Source: Synergistaceae bacterium
GTDB taxonomy: Bacteria > Synergistota > Synergistia > Synergistales > Synergistaceae
Assembly (NCBI GenBank): GCA_031264605.1
Contig: JAISDQ010000233.1
Span: 1 to 9,422, forward strand
Direction of reading: 5' to 3'
DNA: 9,422 nt
Positions 1 through 6,924 of this stretch are shown here, in pieces; within the stretch, counting starts at the first letter, position 1; every line of letters starts with the position of its first letter. The notes under the pieces were generated by a model. The model had not been told where the DNA came from, did no database searches, and saw only the letters and a program-made list of their open reading frames with translations. The translations under genes and the position numbers were made by a program.

Positions 1-57
1 AATTCATCGCGCTCGGCAAATTGTTGTATTATTGTCGAAACAAGGGAGGGTTTCATT

Positions 58-1275
58 ATGGCATCATATAACTTCGAAAGGGCGCTGTCGTCGATGGCGC
101 GCGAACGCCTCGAGGTCTCGGAGATCGGGGAGATGATAAGGCTCGTCGTGAAGCATGGGGCGATATCCTTCACGGCAGGAGAGCCGTCGGCGGATCTCGT
201 GCCCGCGCTTCAATTGAAGGAGGCGTTCGGGGACGTATTCGACGATCCGTCTCTGCTCGGGTATGCCGGATCGGTGCTGGGCTACCCCGGCTTGCGCGAG
301 TGGATACGCGGCTGGATGCGGGACGGCGGGCTTCTGCCCGACTGGGTGGAAGCGTCGGACATAATGATTACCTGCGGTTCGCAGGAGGGAATCAGCCTCG
401 CCGGGGAGGCGCTGATCGACCCCGGCTCCTACGTCCTCGTCGAGAGCCCGACGTACATGGAGGCGCTGCTCTCATTCAGAAAGCAGGGAGCGGTCTGTAT
501 CGGAGTGCCGACGGACGAACGCGGGATAGTGGTCGAATCGCTGGAGGCCATCCTCAAGGAAAAAAATATCCGCTTCCTGTACTCCATCCCGAACTTCCAG
601 AACCCCAGCGGCAACACCGCGTCCGCCGAGAGGCGGATGGAGGTTTTGGACGTGCTGCGCAGATACGACGTCCCCATGTTGGAGGACGACCCTTATCACT
701 ATCTCAGCTACGACGCGGATACCCCTCCGACGTATATCAAACTCTCCGGCGGCGACGCGCGCGTCGTCTACCTCGGCAGCTTCTCCAAAATAGTGGCGCC
801 CGGCGTCCGCTGCGGATGGATGGTCGCTCCCGCCTCGCTGATGAGCCGGATATCGTCCCTTCGCGTCAACGCGTGCCTCGACCTGCCTTCTTTTCCGCAG
901 CGCGGCCTGCTCAACTATCTCTCGCGCCTCGACGTAAAAGGCCATATCGAGAGCCTGAACTCCGTATACCGCCGCAGGAGGGACGCCCTCGTCTCCGCGC
1001 TCGACTCGCACATGAGCGGTTTGGGCTTCAGGCACAACCGCCCCGGAGGAGGATTCTTCATCTGGGGTAACCTCGATGGCGTCTCCGATATGACCGCGTT
1101 TGCCCATTACGCCGTGGTCAACGAAAAAATAGGCGTCATTCCGGGAAGCGTGTTCTTCGCGCCCGGCGCGGCGGATAACACCAGTATCCGCCTGTCGTTC
1201 GCGAAAATTGACGAGGCGCGGGCAGAGGAGGGATGTCTCAGGCTGGCAAGAGCTGTCAAAAATTACCGAAAGTAG
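58..1275 (+). CDS. PLP-dependent aminotransferase, fold type I (2-aminoadipate/aromatic transaminase-like)
   Basis: A cytosolic aminotransferase of 405 aa, normal for the family, that should move an amino group between an amino acid and a 2-oxoacid using pyridoxal phosphate (PLP). The sequence shows the full class I/II layout: an N-terminal SFTAGEPS segment, the PLP phosphate-side GSQEG near residue 107, NPSG with Asn182, EDDPY with Asp210 (pyridine nitrogen) and Tyr213, SFSK with the Schiff-base Lys244, and Arg378 in SIRLSF for the substrate carboxylate. It resembles the LysN / 2-aminoadipate and aromatic or branched-chain transaminases, which are also the catalytic half of MocR regulators, but there is no GntR DNA-binding domain here. 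The ATG follows an AGGGAGGG ribosome site with a 7-base spacer. It is first in the run leading to the Etf genes, 55 bases before yjiH with no terminator seen between, so it may supply or consume the 2-oxoacid partner of the downstream dehydrogenase. Family is secure; substrate is not. Confidence 0.93.
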   Translation: MASYNFERALSSMARERLEVSEIGEMIRLVVKHGAISFTAGEPSADLVPALQLKEAFGDVFDDPSLLGYAGSVLGYPGLREWIRGWMRDGGLLPDWVEASDIMITCGSQEGISLAGEALIDPGSYVLVESPTYMEALLSFRKQGAVCIGVPTDERGIVVESLEAILKEKNIRFLYSIPNFQNPSGNTASAERRMEVLDVLRRYDVPMLEDDPYHYLSYDADTPPTYIKLSGGDARVVYLGSFSKIVAPGVRCGWMVAPASLMSRISSLRVNACLDLPSFPQRGLLNYLSRLDVKGHIESLNSVYRRRRDALVSALDSHMSGLGFRHNRPGGGFFIWGNLDGVSDMTAFAHYAVVNEKIGVIPGSVFFAPGAADNTSIRLSFAKIDEARAEEGCLRLARAVKNYRK

Positions 1276-1330
1276 CCTTTATCAACCAGTCCATATCATT
1301 TTTGTCTGTCATATCGGAGGAGGATAAACG

Positions 1331-2689
1331 ATGGTACCCGCAAAAAGACAGTACACATCCGCTCAGATCATGAAATTCGTAATACCGTCCCTGCTGGGGG
1401 CGATCGCGTTCATAATGCCGATACCTCAGAACGACTCGTTCAACACCATTCTCGGGATGCTCATCGACGTCTTCAAAGCGGCGCTGAATAATTATCTGCC
1501 GGCCGCGGCGATGGGGTTCGTCGTATTGAGCGCCCTCCTGTCCCTTCTCGCGGTCGCGGTCAAGCCGAAATTCATAATGGAGAACGAGTTTATGAGGGAA
1601 CTCTTCGTGGTCTCCCCCTTCTGGCTCGTATCACGGCTCCTGGGCGGCGCGCTTTATATCATGATCTTCTTTCACCTCGGGCCCGAGGTGATCTGGAGTA
1701 TGGACAACGGCGGAACTCCGGGCATCACGCTCGCTCCGGCGCTCCTCATCATATTTCTCATACTCGCCGGTTTCGTACCGTTCCTTACGGACTACGGGCT
1801 GATGGAATACGTCGGCACGTTCGCCCGCCCGGTTATGCAGCCGCTCTTCAAACTCCCCGGCAGGGCGGCGATCGACTGCATAGCGTCATGGATCGGCAGC
1901 AGCTCCGTGGCCGTCGTCATCACCACCAAGGTTCACGATCAGGGATATTACACCGACAGGGAGGCCTCGATAGTCGCCACGACCTTCTCGGTCATAAGCA
2001 TCGCGTACATCTATGTGATGGCCAGCTTCGTAAAACTTCCGCACATGTACTTTCAAATTCTCATATCCATCTATATCGTGTCCTTCATACTCGCCATCAT
2101 AATGCCCCGCATATGGCCGCTCTCATCCATACCCGACACCTATTCCGGCAAAGCGGGAAAACAGCGAGTCGGCGACGACGTGCCGTCCGGCAAGACGCTC
2201 GGCGAGTGGGCGCTCGAACTCGCGGTGGACAGGGCGGCGAGCCAGACCCTCTCCTCGACACTGTGGGGAATCCTGAAAACGCTCGTGTCTCTCGTAGTGA
2301 GCACGATGCCGCTCGTCATATCGTGGGGCACCGTCGTGCTGATCATCGCTAACAACACGCCGGTTTTCAAGATAATCGCGACGCCGTTCACGTGGCTGCT
2401 CAACCTCATGAACATCCCCGAGGCGGCGGATGTGGGAACGGCATTCATCCTGAGCTACGCGGATCAGTTCCTTGCGGCGGTCGTGGGTTCCGAACTCTCC
2501 TCTGAGACGGCGCGCTTCATGTGCGCCGGCATATCGGCGACGGGGCTGATTTACATGACGGAGGTCGGGGTGCTCATACTGAACTCGTCCATACCGCTCA
2601 ACTTCGTCAAACTCACCGTCATCTACATCATCCGCGCGGTGCTGACGGTATTCCTGCTCTCGCCGTTTGCCTGGTACTTCACCATGTAG
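1331..2689 (+). CDS. yjiH: YjiH family membrane protein with nucleoside-recognition (Gate) domain
   Basis: A polytopic inner-membrane protein of 452 aa. Hydrophobic segments lie near residues 14-32, 56-76, 95-116, 132-155, 215-260 (two), 310-345 (about two), 375-395 and 420-450, with a hydrophilic loop around 262-300. The conserved central block around 155-215 (LTDYGLMEYVG, RPVMQPLF, then ASWIGSSSVAVVITT and a basic DQGYYTDREA loop) is typical of the YjiH branch of the Gate/nucleoside-recognition superfamily. The substrate of YjiH proteins is not established. In E. coli yjiH and yjiG sit beside iadA, an isoaspartyl dipeptidase gene, which hints at amino-acid-related transport. Here the gene lies between an aminotransferase and etfBA, so transport or exchange of an amino acid or hydroxy/oxoacid is a reasonable inference. 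A strong GGAGGAGG ribosome site at 1316-1323 lies 7 bases before the ATG. Its stop is 23 bases before etfB, suggesting co-transcription. Confidence 0.88.
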   Translation: MVPAKRQYTSAQIMKFVIPSLLGAIAFIMPIPQNDSFNTILGMLIDVFKAALNNYLPAAAMGFVVLSALLSLLAVAVKPKFIMENEFMRELFVVSPFWLVSRLLGGALYIMIFFHLGPEVIWSMDNGGTPGITLAPALLIIFLILAGFVPFLTDYGLMEYVGTFARPVMQPLFKLPGRAAIDCIASWIGSSSVAVVITTKVHDQGYYTDREASIVATTFSVISIAYIYVMASFVKLPHMYFQILISIYIVSFILAIIMPRIWPLSSIPDTYSGKAGKQRVGDDVPSGKTLGEWALELAVDRAASQTLSSTLWGILKTLVSLVVSTMPLVISWGTVVLIIANNTPVFKIIATPFTWLLNLMNIPEAADVGTAFILSYADQFLAAVVGSELSSETARFMCAGISATGLIYMTEVGVLILNSSIPLNFVKLTVIYIIRAVLTVFLLSPFAWYFTM

Positions 2690-2712
2690 CGGACAGGACG
2701 CAAATCCGCCGC

Positions 2713-3504
2713 ATGAACTTCGTCATACTCATGAAACAGGTGCCGGACACCGATGAGGTCAAGATGGACCACGAGCGGGGAGTCATGATCCGCGACGGCG
2801 TCGGCAGCATAGTGAACCCGCTGGACTTGAACGCGCTGGAGGCGGCCATGCGGATTCGCGGCGGCGGAGACTCCGTAACCGTCGTCTCGATGGGGCCGCC
2901 GAGGGCCGAGGAATCACTCCGCGAGTGCCTGGCGCTCGGCGCGGACAGGGCGGTATTGGCGACGGACGCGGCCTTTGCCGGAGGCGACAGTTGGGCGACG
3001 TCCAAAGTGCTGGCCGCCGTGATTAAAAAAATCGGCGTTCCCGACATCATAATAGCGGGCGAGAAGGCAACGGACGGCGAGACGGGACAGGTGGGGCCGG
3101 AAGTCGCCGCCCTCCTTGGCTGTCCGGTCGCCACCCGCGTCACGGGACTGAAAAAATTTTCCGATGGGATCGAGGTCGCATGCACACTGGAGGACGGTAT
3201 CCTTACGCAGCGGCTCGGCGTTCCGTGTCTCGTCACTGTCCTGAGCGATATCAACACACTCCCGCTGCCCACGCTGTCCGGGAAAAAGCGGGCGTATTCG
3301 CTAGGCGTGGAAACGCTCTCCGCGCGGGATATTGGCATCGGCGAGGGCGAGGCCGGGCTTACGGCCTCGCCCACCAGGGTCGTCAGGATAACGACGCCCC
3401 GCGTCACGCGCCATACGGAAAAATTTCTCGCTAAACACTCGGACGAACTCGAGGCCGGACTCGACAGGATCATCGATATCCTGACCGACGCGGCGATCAT
3501 ATAA
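2713..3504 (+). CDS. etfB: Electron transfer flavoprotein subunit beta
   Basis: EtfB, 263 aa, a usual length. With EtfA it forms a soluble heterodimeric flavoprotein that carries electrons from a dehydrogenase. Family blocks run in order: KQVPDTDEVKMD (residues 8-19), GSIVNPLDLNALEAA (30-44), SMGPPRAEESLRECLALGAD (about 59-78) and DGETGQVGP (121-129). The last block resembles the DGDTAQVGP of anaerobic bifurcating/confurcating Etfs more than the mitochondrial/aerobic type, where the beta subunit binds AMP; this suggests a second FAD in beta, by inference. I chose the ATG at 2713, which gives the canonical MNFVILMKQVP N-terminus. The same frame stays open upstream as far as 2521, but that stretch overlaps yjiH and has no family similarity. 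The ribosome site before 2713 is weak (GGACAGGA), so translational coupling to yjiH, which ends 23 bases upstream, is likely. EtfA follows after 13 bases. Confidence 0.95.
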   Translation: MNFVILMKQVPDTDEVKMDHERGVMIRDGVGSIVNPLDLNALEAAMRIRGGGDSVTVVSMGPPRAEESLRECLALGADRAVLATDAAFAGGDSWATSKVLAAVIKKIGVPDIIIAGEKATDGETGQVGPEVAALLGCPVATRVTGLKKFSDGIEVACTLEDGILTQRLGVPCLVTVLSDINTLPLPTLSGKKRAYSLGVETLSARDIGIGEGEAGLTASPTRVVRITTPRVTRHTEKFLAKHSDELEAGLDRIIDILTDAAII

Positions 3505-3509
3505 GGAGG
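3503..3509 (+). promoter_or_regulatory. Ribosome binding site fixing the TTG start of etfA
   Basis: A perfect AAGGAGG overlaps the etfB stop codon (TAA at 3502-3504) and lies 8 bases before the TTG at 3518. No ATG or GTG is as well placed, and this start gives the expected EtfA N-terminal strand (GVLVLGE) after a short lead. The strong Shine-Dalgarno probably compensates for the weak start codon and helps match EtfA to EtfB output. Confidence 0.75.
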
Positions 3510-3517
3510 CGTCGGAC

Positions 3518-4561
3518 TTGAAAGGCATATCTTCCGACGGGGTGTTGGTGCTCGGCGAGACGAAATGCTCCGGCGCCGTGAGCGACACCGTATACGAACT
3601 ATCCGCCAAAGCCCGGGCTTTGGCGGACTCGCTCAAGTCGTCGGCCGGCAGGCGTCATGACGTGAACGTGATAATGATGCTGGACGAAAAAAACGCGTCC
3701 GAGGCTGATCTGGGCCGAATAGGGCAGTACGGCGCGGACGCGGTGGCCGTTGTTCGCGGCGACGGGCTGCCGTTCGACAGAGCGAAGTGCGCCAAAATTC
3801 TGGCGCTGCTCGCGAAAAAAGCCCGCCCGCAAATTCTGCTGGCGTCGGCCACGGCGTTTGGCCGGTCGGTCATGCCTTACGCGGCGGCGCTCCTCGGCAC
3901 AGGGCTCACCGCGGACTGTACCGGCCTGGAGATCGAGGAGGACCGCGGTTTGCTGCTCCAGACGAGGCCGGCGATAGGGGGAAACGTCATGGCCGTCATC
4001 AAGACCCCGAATCACAGGCCTCAGATGGCGACGGTGCGACCCGGGACATTCGGGATCCCGGAGCCGGTTCGCGGAAGAACGGCCAAAGTCATGGAGCCTG
4101 AGATGCCGTATATAGATGATAGCGTGCGCGCGTCGTCCTTCGAACCGTTCAACGCCTGCCGCGCCGCCCTTCATGAGCGAGACGCGATAGTCTCCGGCGG
4201 AAAGGGGCTGCGGAGAGCCGAGGGGTTTGAGCTGATATCGAGGCTCGCCGAAACAGTCGGCGCGGGCGTAGGCGCGTCGCGTCCGGTTGTGGAGATGAAG
4301 TGGATCGGCTATCCTCACCAGGTCGGACTCTCCGGTCAGGCGGTGTCGCCGAAAGTGTATATCGCCGCGGGGATCTCCGGCACGGTGCAGCACCTTGCGG
4401 GAATGAGTTCGTCCGGTAAAATCGTATCCATCAACCGCGACCCGGAAGCTCCCATCTTCAAGGTCTCGGACGTAGCGATCTGCGGGGACTTGTACGAGGT
4501 CATACCCATGCTGATCGAGAGAATCGAGAAGAGGAAGAGGGGCGCGCGCGATGACGGCTAG
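3518..4561 (+). CDS. etfA: Electron transfer flavoprotein subunit alpha
   Basis: EtfA, 347 aa, the partner of the EtfB just upstream. An N-terminal Rossmann-like domain (GVLVLGE near residues 8-14, the KARALADSL helix) is followed by a central region with QTRPAIGGNVMAVI, and a C-terminal FAD-binding domain. In that domain SGGKGLR (226-232), GASRPVVE, QVGLSGQAVSPKVYIAAG, GISGTVQHLAGM (285-296) and the SINRDPEAPIF block are all recognisable, so FAD binding should be intact. The usual QVGQTGK loop reads QVGLSGQ here, a modest divergence at the flavin-facing loop. The N-terminus has no CxxCxxC ferredoxin-like extension, unlike the longer EtfA (LctC) of some lactate-confurcating complexes. The start is TTG behind a perfect ribosome site. 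The 3' end overlaps the next gene by 11 bases, tying expression to the dehydrogenase. Confidence 0.95.
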   Translation: MKGISSDGVLVLGETKCSGAVSDTVYELSAKARALADSLKSSAGRRHDVNVIMMLDEKNASEADLGRIGQYGADAVAVVRGDGLPFDRAKCAKILALLAKKARPQILLASATAFGRSVMPYAAALLGTGLTADCTGLEIEEDRGLLLQTRPAIGGNVMAVIKTPNHRPQMATVRPGTFGIPEPVRGRTAKVMEPEMPYIDDSVRASSFEPFNACRAALHERDAIVSGGKGLRRAEGFELISRLAETVGAGVGASRPVVEMKWIGYPHQVGLSGQAVSPKVYIAAGISGTVQHLAGMSSSGKIVSINRDPEAPIFKVSDVAICGDLYEVIPMLIERIEKRKRGARDDG

Positions 4562-5984
4562 AGGCGCGTTCGCTTACGCTCCAGTGACCGACGGCGTTTT
4601 GGCCGACCTCGCGCGCATTCTTGGCCCTTCGGGGGTATCCGCCGATTGGGAAAAGCGCGCGGCGTACTCGGCCGACGAGACGCTTCCGCCCTTCGACGGC
4701 GAATACAGGGCGGACGTGATCTGCTTTCCGGAGAATACGGAACAGGTGTCGCGCGTCGTGAAATACGCCAACGACAACCGGATACCCGTCACGCCGCGCG
4801 GCGCCGGAACCGGACTGTCGGGCGGGGCCGCGCCGCTGTACGGCGGGATAGTGCTCGCGACGGAACGGATGAACAGCATCCTCGAAATCGACATGGCAAA
4901 CAGGACGCTCACCACCGAGCCAGGCGTCGTCACCGCCGAAATAACGAAGTTCGCGAAGGGGGCAAACCTGCTCTACGCCGGAGACCCGTGCAGCGGCGAC
5001 ATATCGTTCATAGGCGGCAACGTGGCGGAGAACGCCGGAGGGAACAAGGTGATAAAGTACGGCGCGACCGGCGCTCACGTCCTGGGGTTGGAGGCGGTGC
5101 TGCCCGACGGCAGCGTCGTCACGCTCGGCGGCAAGAGGCGCAAGGACGTGACGGGCTACGACCTGATTCACCTAATAGCGGGCTCCGAAGGCACCCTGGC
5201 CGTAGTCACCAGAATAATCCTCAACCTGCTCCCTCTGCCGAAGCGCGTCACCGACATGCTCGTGCCCATGCCGACCATCGAGTCCGCGATGAACCTCGTG
5301 TCGCTCATAACGACGCAGGGAGGCGTCATCCCGACGTCGATCGAGTTCATGGACAAAAAATCGATTCAGAACGTCGAAGAGTACGCGAACATGAGCATAC
5401 CGTTCAGCGACGCCGGCGCTCAGCTCATAATCCAGTTGGATGGAATGGACGGCAAGCAACTATGGAGCGGCGTGGAGAGCGTGGGAGATATCTGCGCGGC
5501 CGCGGGCGCGCTGGAGATATTTGTGGCGGAGGACAGGAACGCCCGCGACAGGGTATGGAGAATACGGCATCTCGTCGCCGAGGAGGAGTGGACAGGCTCG
5601 ATGCCGCTGTTGTCCAAGGAGGACATAGTGATCCCCGCCGGCGGCATAAGCGAGTTTTTCGAACTGCTGCCAGAAATCTCGCAAAGGCATCGCGCGATAT
5701 ACAACGCCTATGGACACATAGGCGACGGCAATATACACCTAACCCTGTTTCCCGAGGCCAAGGACCGCAAAGACGACCTCGCCGGGCAGGCCGAATCGCT
5801 GCGCCGCGAACTCTACGAATCGGTCAAAAATCTCGGCGGAACCCTGTCCGGCGAGCACGGCGTAGGGTTGAAGAAAAAATATACCGGCATCTTTTTGAGC
5901 GAGGCGCATATCGCCCTGATAAAGAGGGTCAAGGCCGCCTTCGACCCCAATAACATCCTGAACCCGGGGAAGATTGTGGAGTAG
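4551..5984 (+). CDS. FAD-binding oxidoreductase, GlcD/LctD-type 2-hydroxyacid dehydrogenase
   Basis: A VAO/PCMH-family flavoprotein of 477 aa that oxidises a 2-hydroxyacid (glycolate, D-lactate or a longer D-2-hydroxyacid) to the 2-oxoacid. The N-terminal FAD_binding_4 domain spans about residues 45-220, with TPRGAGTGLSGGAAP near 81-95, the SGDISFIGGNVAENAGG block, VTGYDL and GSEGTLAVVT. The C-terminal FAD-oxidase_C domain holds GHIGDGNIH with His389 and His396, and SGEHGVG with Glu435 and His436. In D-2-hydroxyglutarate dehydrogenase and LctD relatives the matching two His and Glu bind a divalent metal and the last His acts as base, so the active site looks complete. It ends with the family's FDPNNILNPGKI. 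The ATG lies inside the end of etfA (11-base overlap), and only a purine-rich stretch precedes it, suggesting translational coupling. EtfAB as direct electron acceptor is inferred from that coupling. No iron-sulfur GlcF partner is present. Substrate unresolved. Confidence 0.92.
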   Translation: MTARGAFAYAPVTDGVLADLARILGPSGVSADWEKRAAYSADETLPPFDGEYRADVICFPENTEQVSRVVKYANDNRIPVTPRGAGTGLSGGAAPLYGGIVLATERMNSILEIDMANRTLTTEPGVVTAEITKFAKGANLLYAGDPCSGDISFIGGNVAENAGGNKVIKYGATGAHVLGLEAVLPDGSVVTLGGKRRKDVTGYDLIHLIAGSEGTLAVVTRIILNLLPLPKRVTDMLVPMPTIESAMNLVSLITTQGGVIPTSIEFMDKKSIQNVEEYANMSIPFSDAGAQLIIQLDGMDGKQLWSGVESVGDICAAAGALEIFVAEDRNARDRVWRIRHLVAEEEWTGSMPLLSKEDIVIPAGGISEFFELLPEISQRHRAIYNAYGHIGDGNIHLTLFPEAKDRKDDLAGQAESLRRELYESVKNLGGTLSGEHGVGLKKKYTGIFLSEAHIALIKRVKAAFDPNNILNPGKIVE

Positions 5985-6074
5985 GGAAAAGCTTTTGCAC
6001 ACGGCGGCATGCCAAAAGCAGGGGGTAATGGTACGAGTATTTTAGGTTTGGCAATTTTAATGGGTTCCCAATAA

Positions 6075-6102
6075 AAAACCAAGGGCGGCGCTAGCCGCCC
6101 TT
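6075..6102 (-). terminator. Intrinsic terminator of the ackA-DUF177-rpmF operon (possibly bidirectional)
   Basis: A 9-bp perfect stem (AAGGGCGGC at 6081-6089, GCCGCCCTT at 6094-6102) closes a 4-base loop. Read on the minus strand, it lies 26 bases after the rpmF stop and is followed by GG and then a run of six T, a convincing rho-independent signal. Read on the + strand, only TTTC follows, so termination of the etf operon here would be weaker. A second imperfect hairpin (TTTTAaTGGG / CCCAaTAAAA, about 6056-6075) adjoins it. Confidence 0.8.
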
Positions 6103-6128
6103 TCGGGAAAATCCGGATACTTTTGGCG

Positions 6129-6323
6129 TTACTTTTTTTCTTCGGCTATTTTCAGCACTTTCCTGCCGCGGTAATAACCGCACTGCCCGCAAGCTCTGTA
6201 CGTCTGGATTTCTTCGCCGCACTTCGGGCATATCGTCACCGGCATAGCGCGAAGGGCCCCAAGGAACTTTGCCTTGCGGTTATGCGTACGGGCGTGGGAA
6301 ATTCTTCTTTTCGGAGTAGCCAT
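6129..6323 (-). CDS. rpmF: 50S ribosomal protein L32
   Basis: Ribosomal protein L32, 64 aa, a structural protein of the large subunit. It shows the family's basic N-terminus (ATPKRRISHARTHNRKA) and a zinc ribbon with four cysteines, Cys32, Cys35, Cys45 and Cys48, so this is the zinc-binding (C+) form rather than the cysteine-free paralogue used under zinc limitation. The ATG follows a purine-rich AAGGGGGGAAG ribosome site. It is the last gene of the minus-strand operon, 36 bases after the DUF177 gene, and is followed by a strong terminator. The DUF177-rpmF pair is conserved in many bacteria. In many genomes rpmF is followed by the lipid genes plsX-fabH; here it is not. Confidence 0.97.
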   Translation of the reverse strand: MATPKRRISHARTHNRKAKFLGALRAMPVTICPKCGEEIQTYRACGQCGYYRGRKVLKIAEEKK

Positions 6324-6359
6324 TGTCTTCCCCCCTTACATCGTCACAAAATCGAACTG

Positions 6360-6923
6360 TTATAACAAACTTTTCAAAACGCGCAGCCTGGGGTCCGAGT
6401 CGTCCGCCGCGCAGCCGCAATCGCGCGCGTTTCTGTCGCCGCCGCAAACCGGACACAAACCTTTGCAATCCTCTTTGCAGAGCACGCCTTCCGGCAGGTT
6501 CAGGATCAAAGTCTCCCACACATACGGCGACATTTCCAGTTCGGCCTGGAATTTATCCAGTTCGATCACGTCAAAATCACCGTCGGGAGCGGGCTCGCCA
6601 TCGCCGCCGCCGGAATTTCGTAAAGTGAAAAGATACCTCATATCGCCCTCAATTGCAATACTCGTTTCCGCGAGACACCGCGAGCATGGCAGGCTGAATT
6701 CGCCGGACAGCGAAACGCCCGTCACGATATCGTCCCTCGCGTAATTGGCGGTTATCCTGACCGAGAGCGGCGCCAGAGGCGTGTAATTCTGTCCCCAGTA
6801 TTCCACCACCGCGCCGCCGAACGCCAGTTCAAAGCGCTCTTCGCGCGGTTCCCCATTCTTATGGACGGACGAGATCAAAATGCCGCAGGCCCATTCCTCC
6901 GGGGAGGAGACGATACGCCTCAC
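6360..6923 (-). CDS. yceD: YceD/DUF177 family protein, putative 23S rRNA accumulation factor
   Basis: A DUF177 (YceD; YlbN in B. subtilis) protein of 187 aa. Family members are linked to 23S rRNA accumulation and ribosome assembly; the mechanism is not settled. Two features mark the family: a central LPCSRC motif (Cys80, Cys83) and a Cys-rich tail, CKGLCPVCG followed by DCGC (Cys153, 157, 160, 169, 171, plus Cys149), probably a metal-binding knuckle. Between them lies an acidic, Gly-rich low-complexity loop (about 104-117). The start is GTG, one base beyond the ackA stop, with only a weak ribosome site. Translational coupling to ackA is therefore likely, though a slightly later start cannot be excluded. 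rpmF follows after 36 bases, the classic DUF177-L32 arrangement. Confidence 0.92.
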   Translation of the reverse strand: MRRIVSSPEEWACGILISSVHKNGEPREERFELAFGGAVVEYWGQNYTPLAPLSVRITANYARDDIVTGVSLSGEFSLPCSRCLAETSIAIEGDMRYLFTLRNSGGGDGEPAPDGDFDVIELDKFQAELEMSPYVWETLILNLPEGVLCKEDCKGLCPVCGGDRNARDCGCAADDSDPRLRVLKSLL

Positions 6924-6924
6924 G

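Noticed and set aside
3..32. Possible promoter before the aminotransferase (TTCATC, 18-base spacer, TATTAT)
   Set aside because: The -35 is poor and the window begins only two bases upstream, so upstream context cannot be judged; not strong enough to list.
2521..2712. 64-codon upstream extension of etfB
   Set aside because: The frame is open, but it runs inside yjiH, is His/Arg-rich, and canonical EtfB begins at the ATG at 2713.
2679..3500. 273-codon minus-strand open frame antisense to etfB
   Set aside because: It is the complement of a strongly conserved etfB reading frame, Ser/Pro/Thr-rich with no domain pattern. Long antisense frames are expected in GC-rich coding DNA.
3599..4393. 264-codon minus-strand open frame opposite etfA
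   Set aside because: Arg/His-rich shadow of etfA with no family features.
4646..5953. 435-codon + strand open frame inside the FAD dehydrogenase gene
   Set aside because: Arg-rich out-of-frame shadow; the overlapping frame carries all GlcD-family motifs and catalytic residues.
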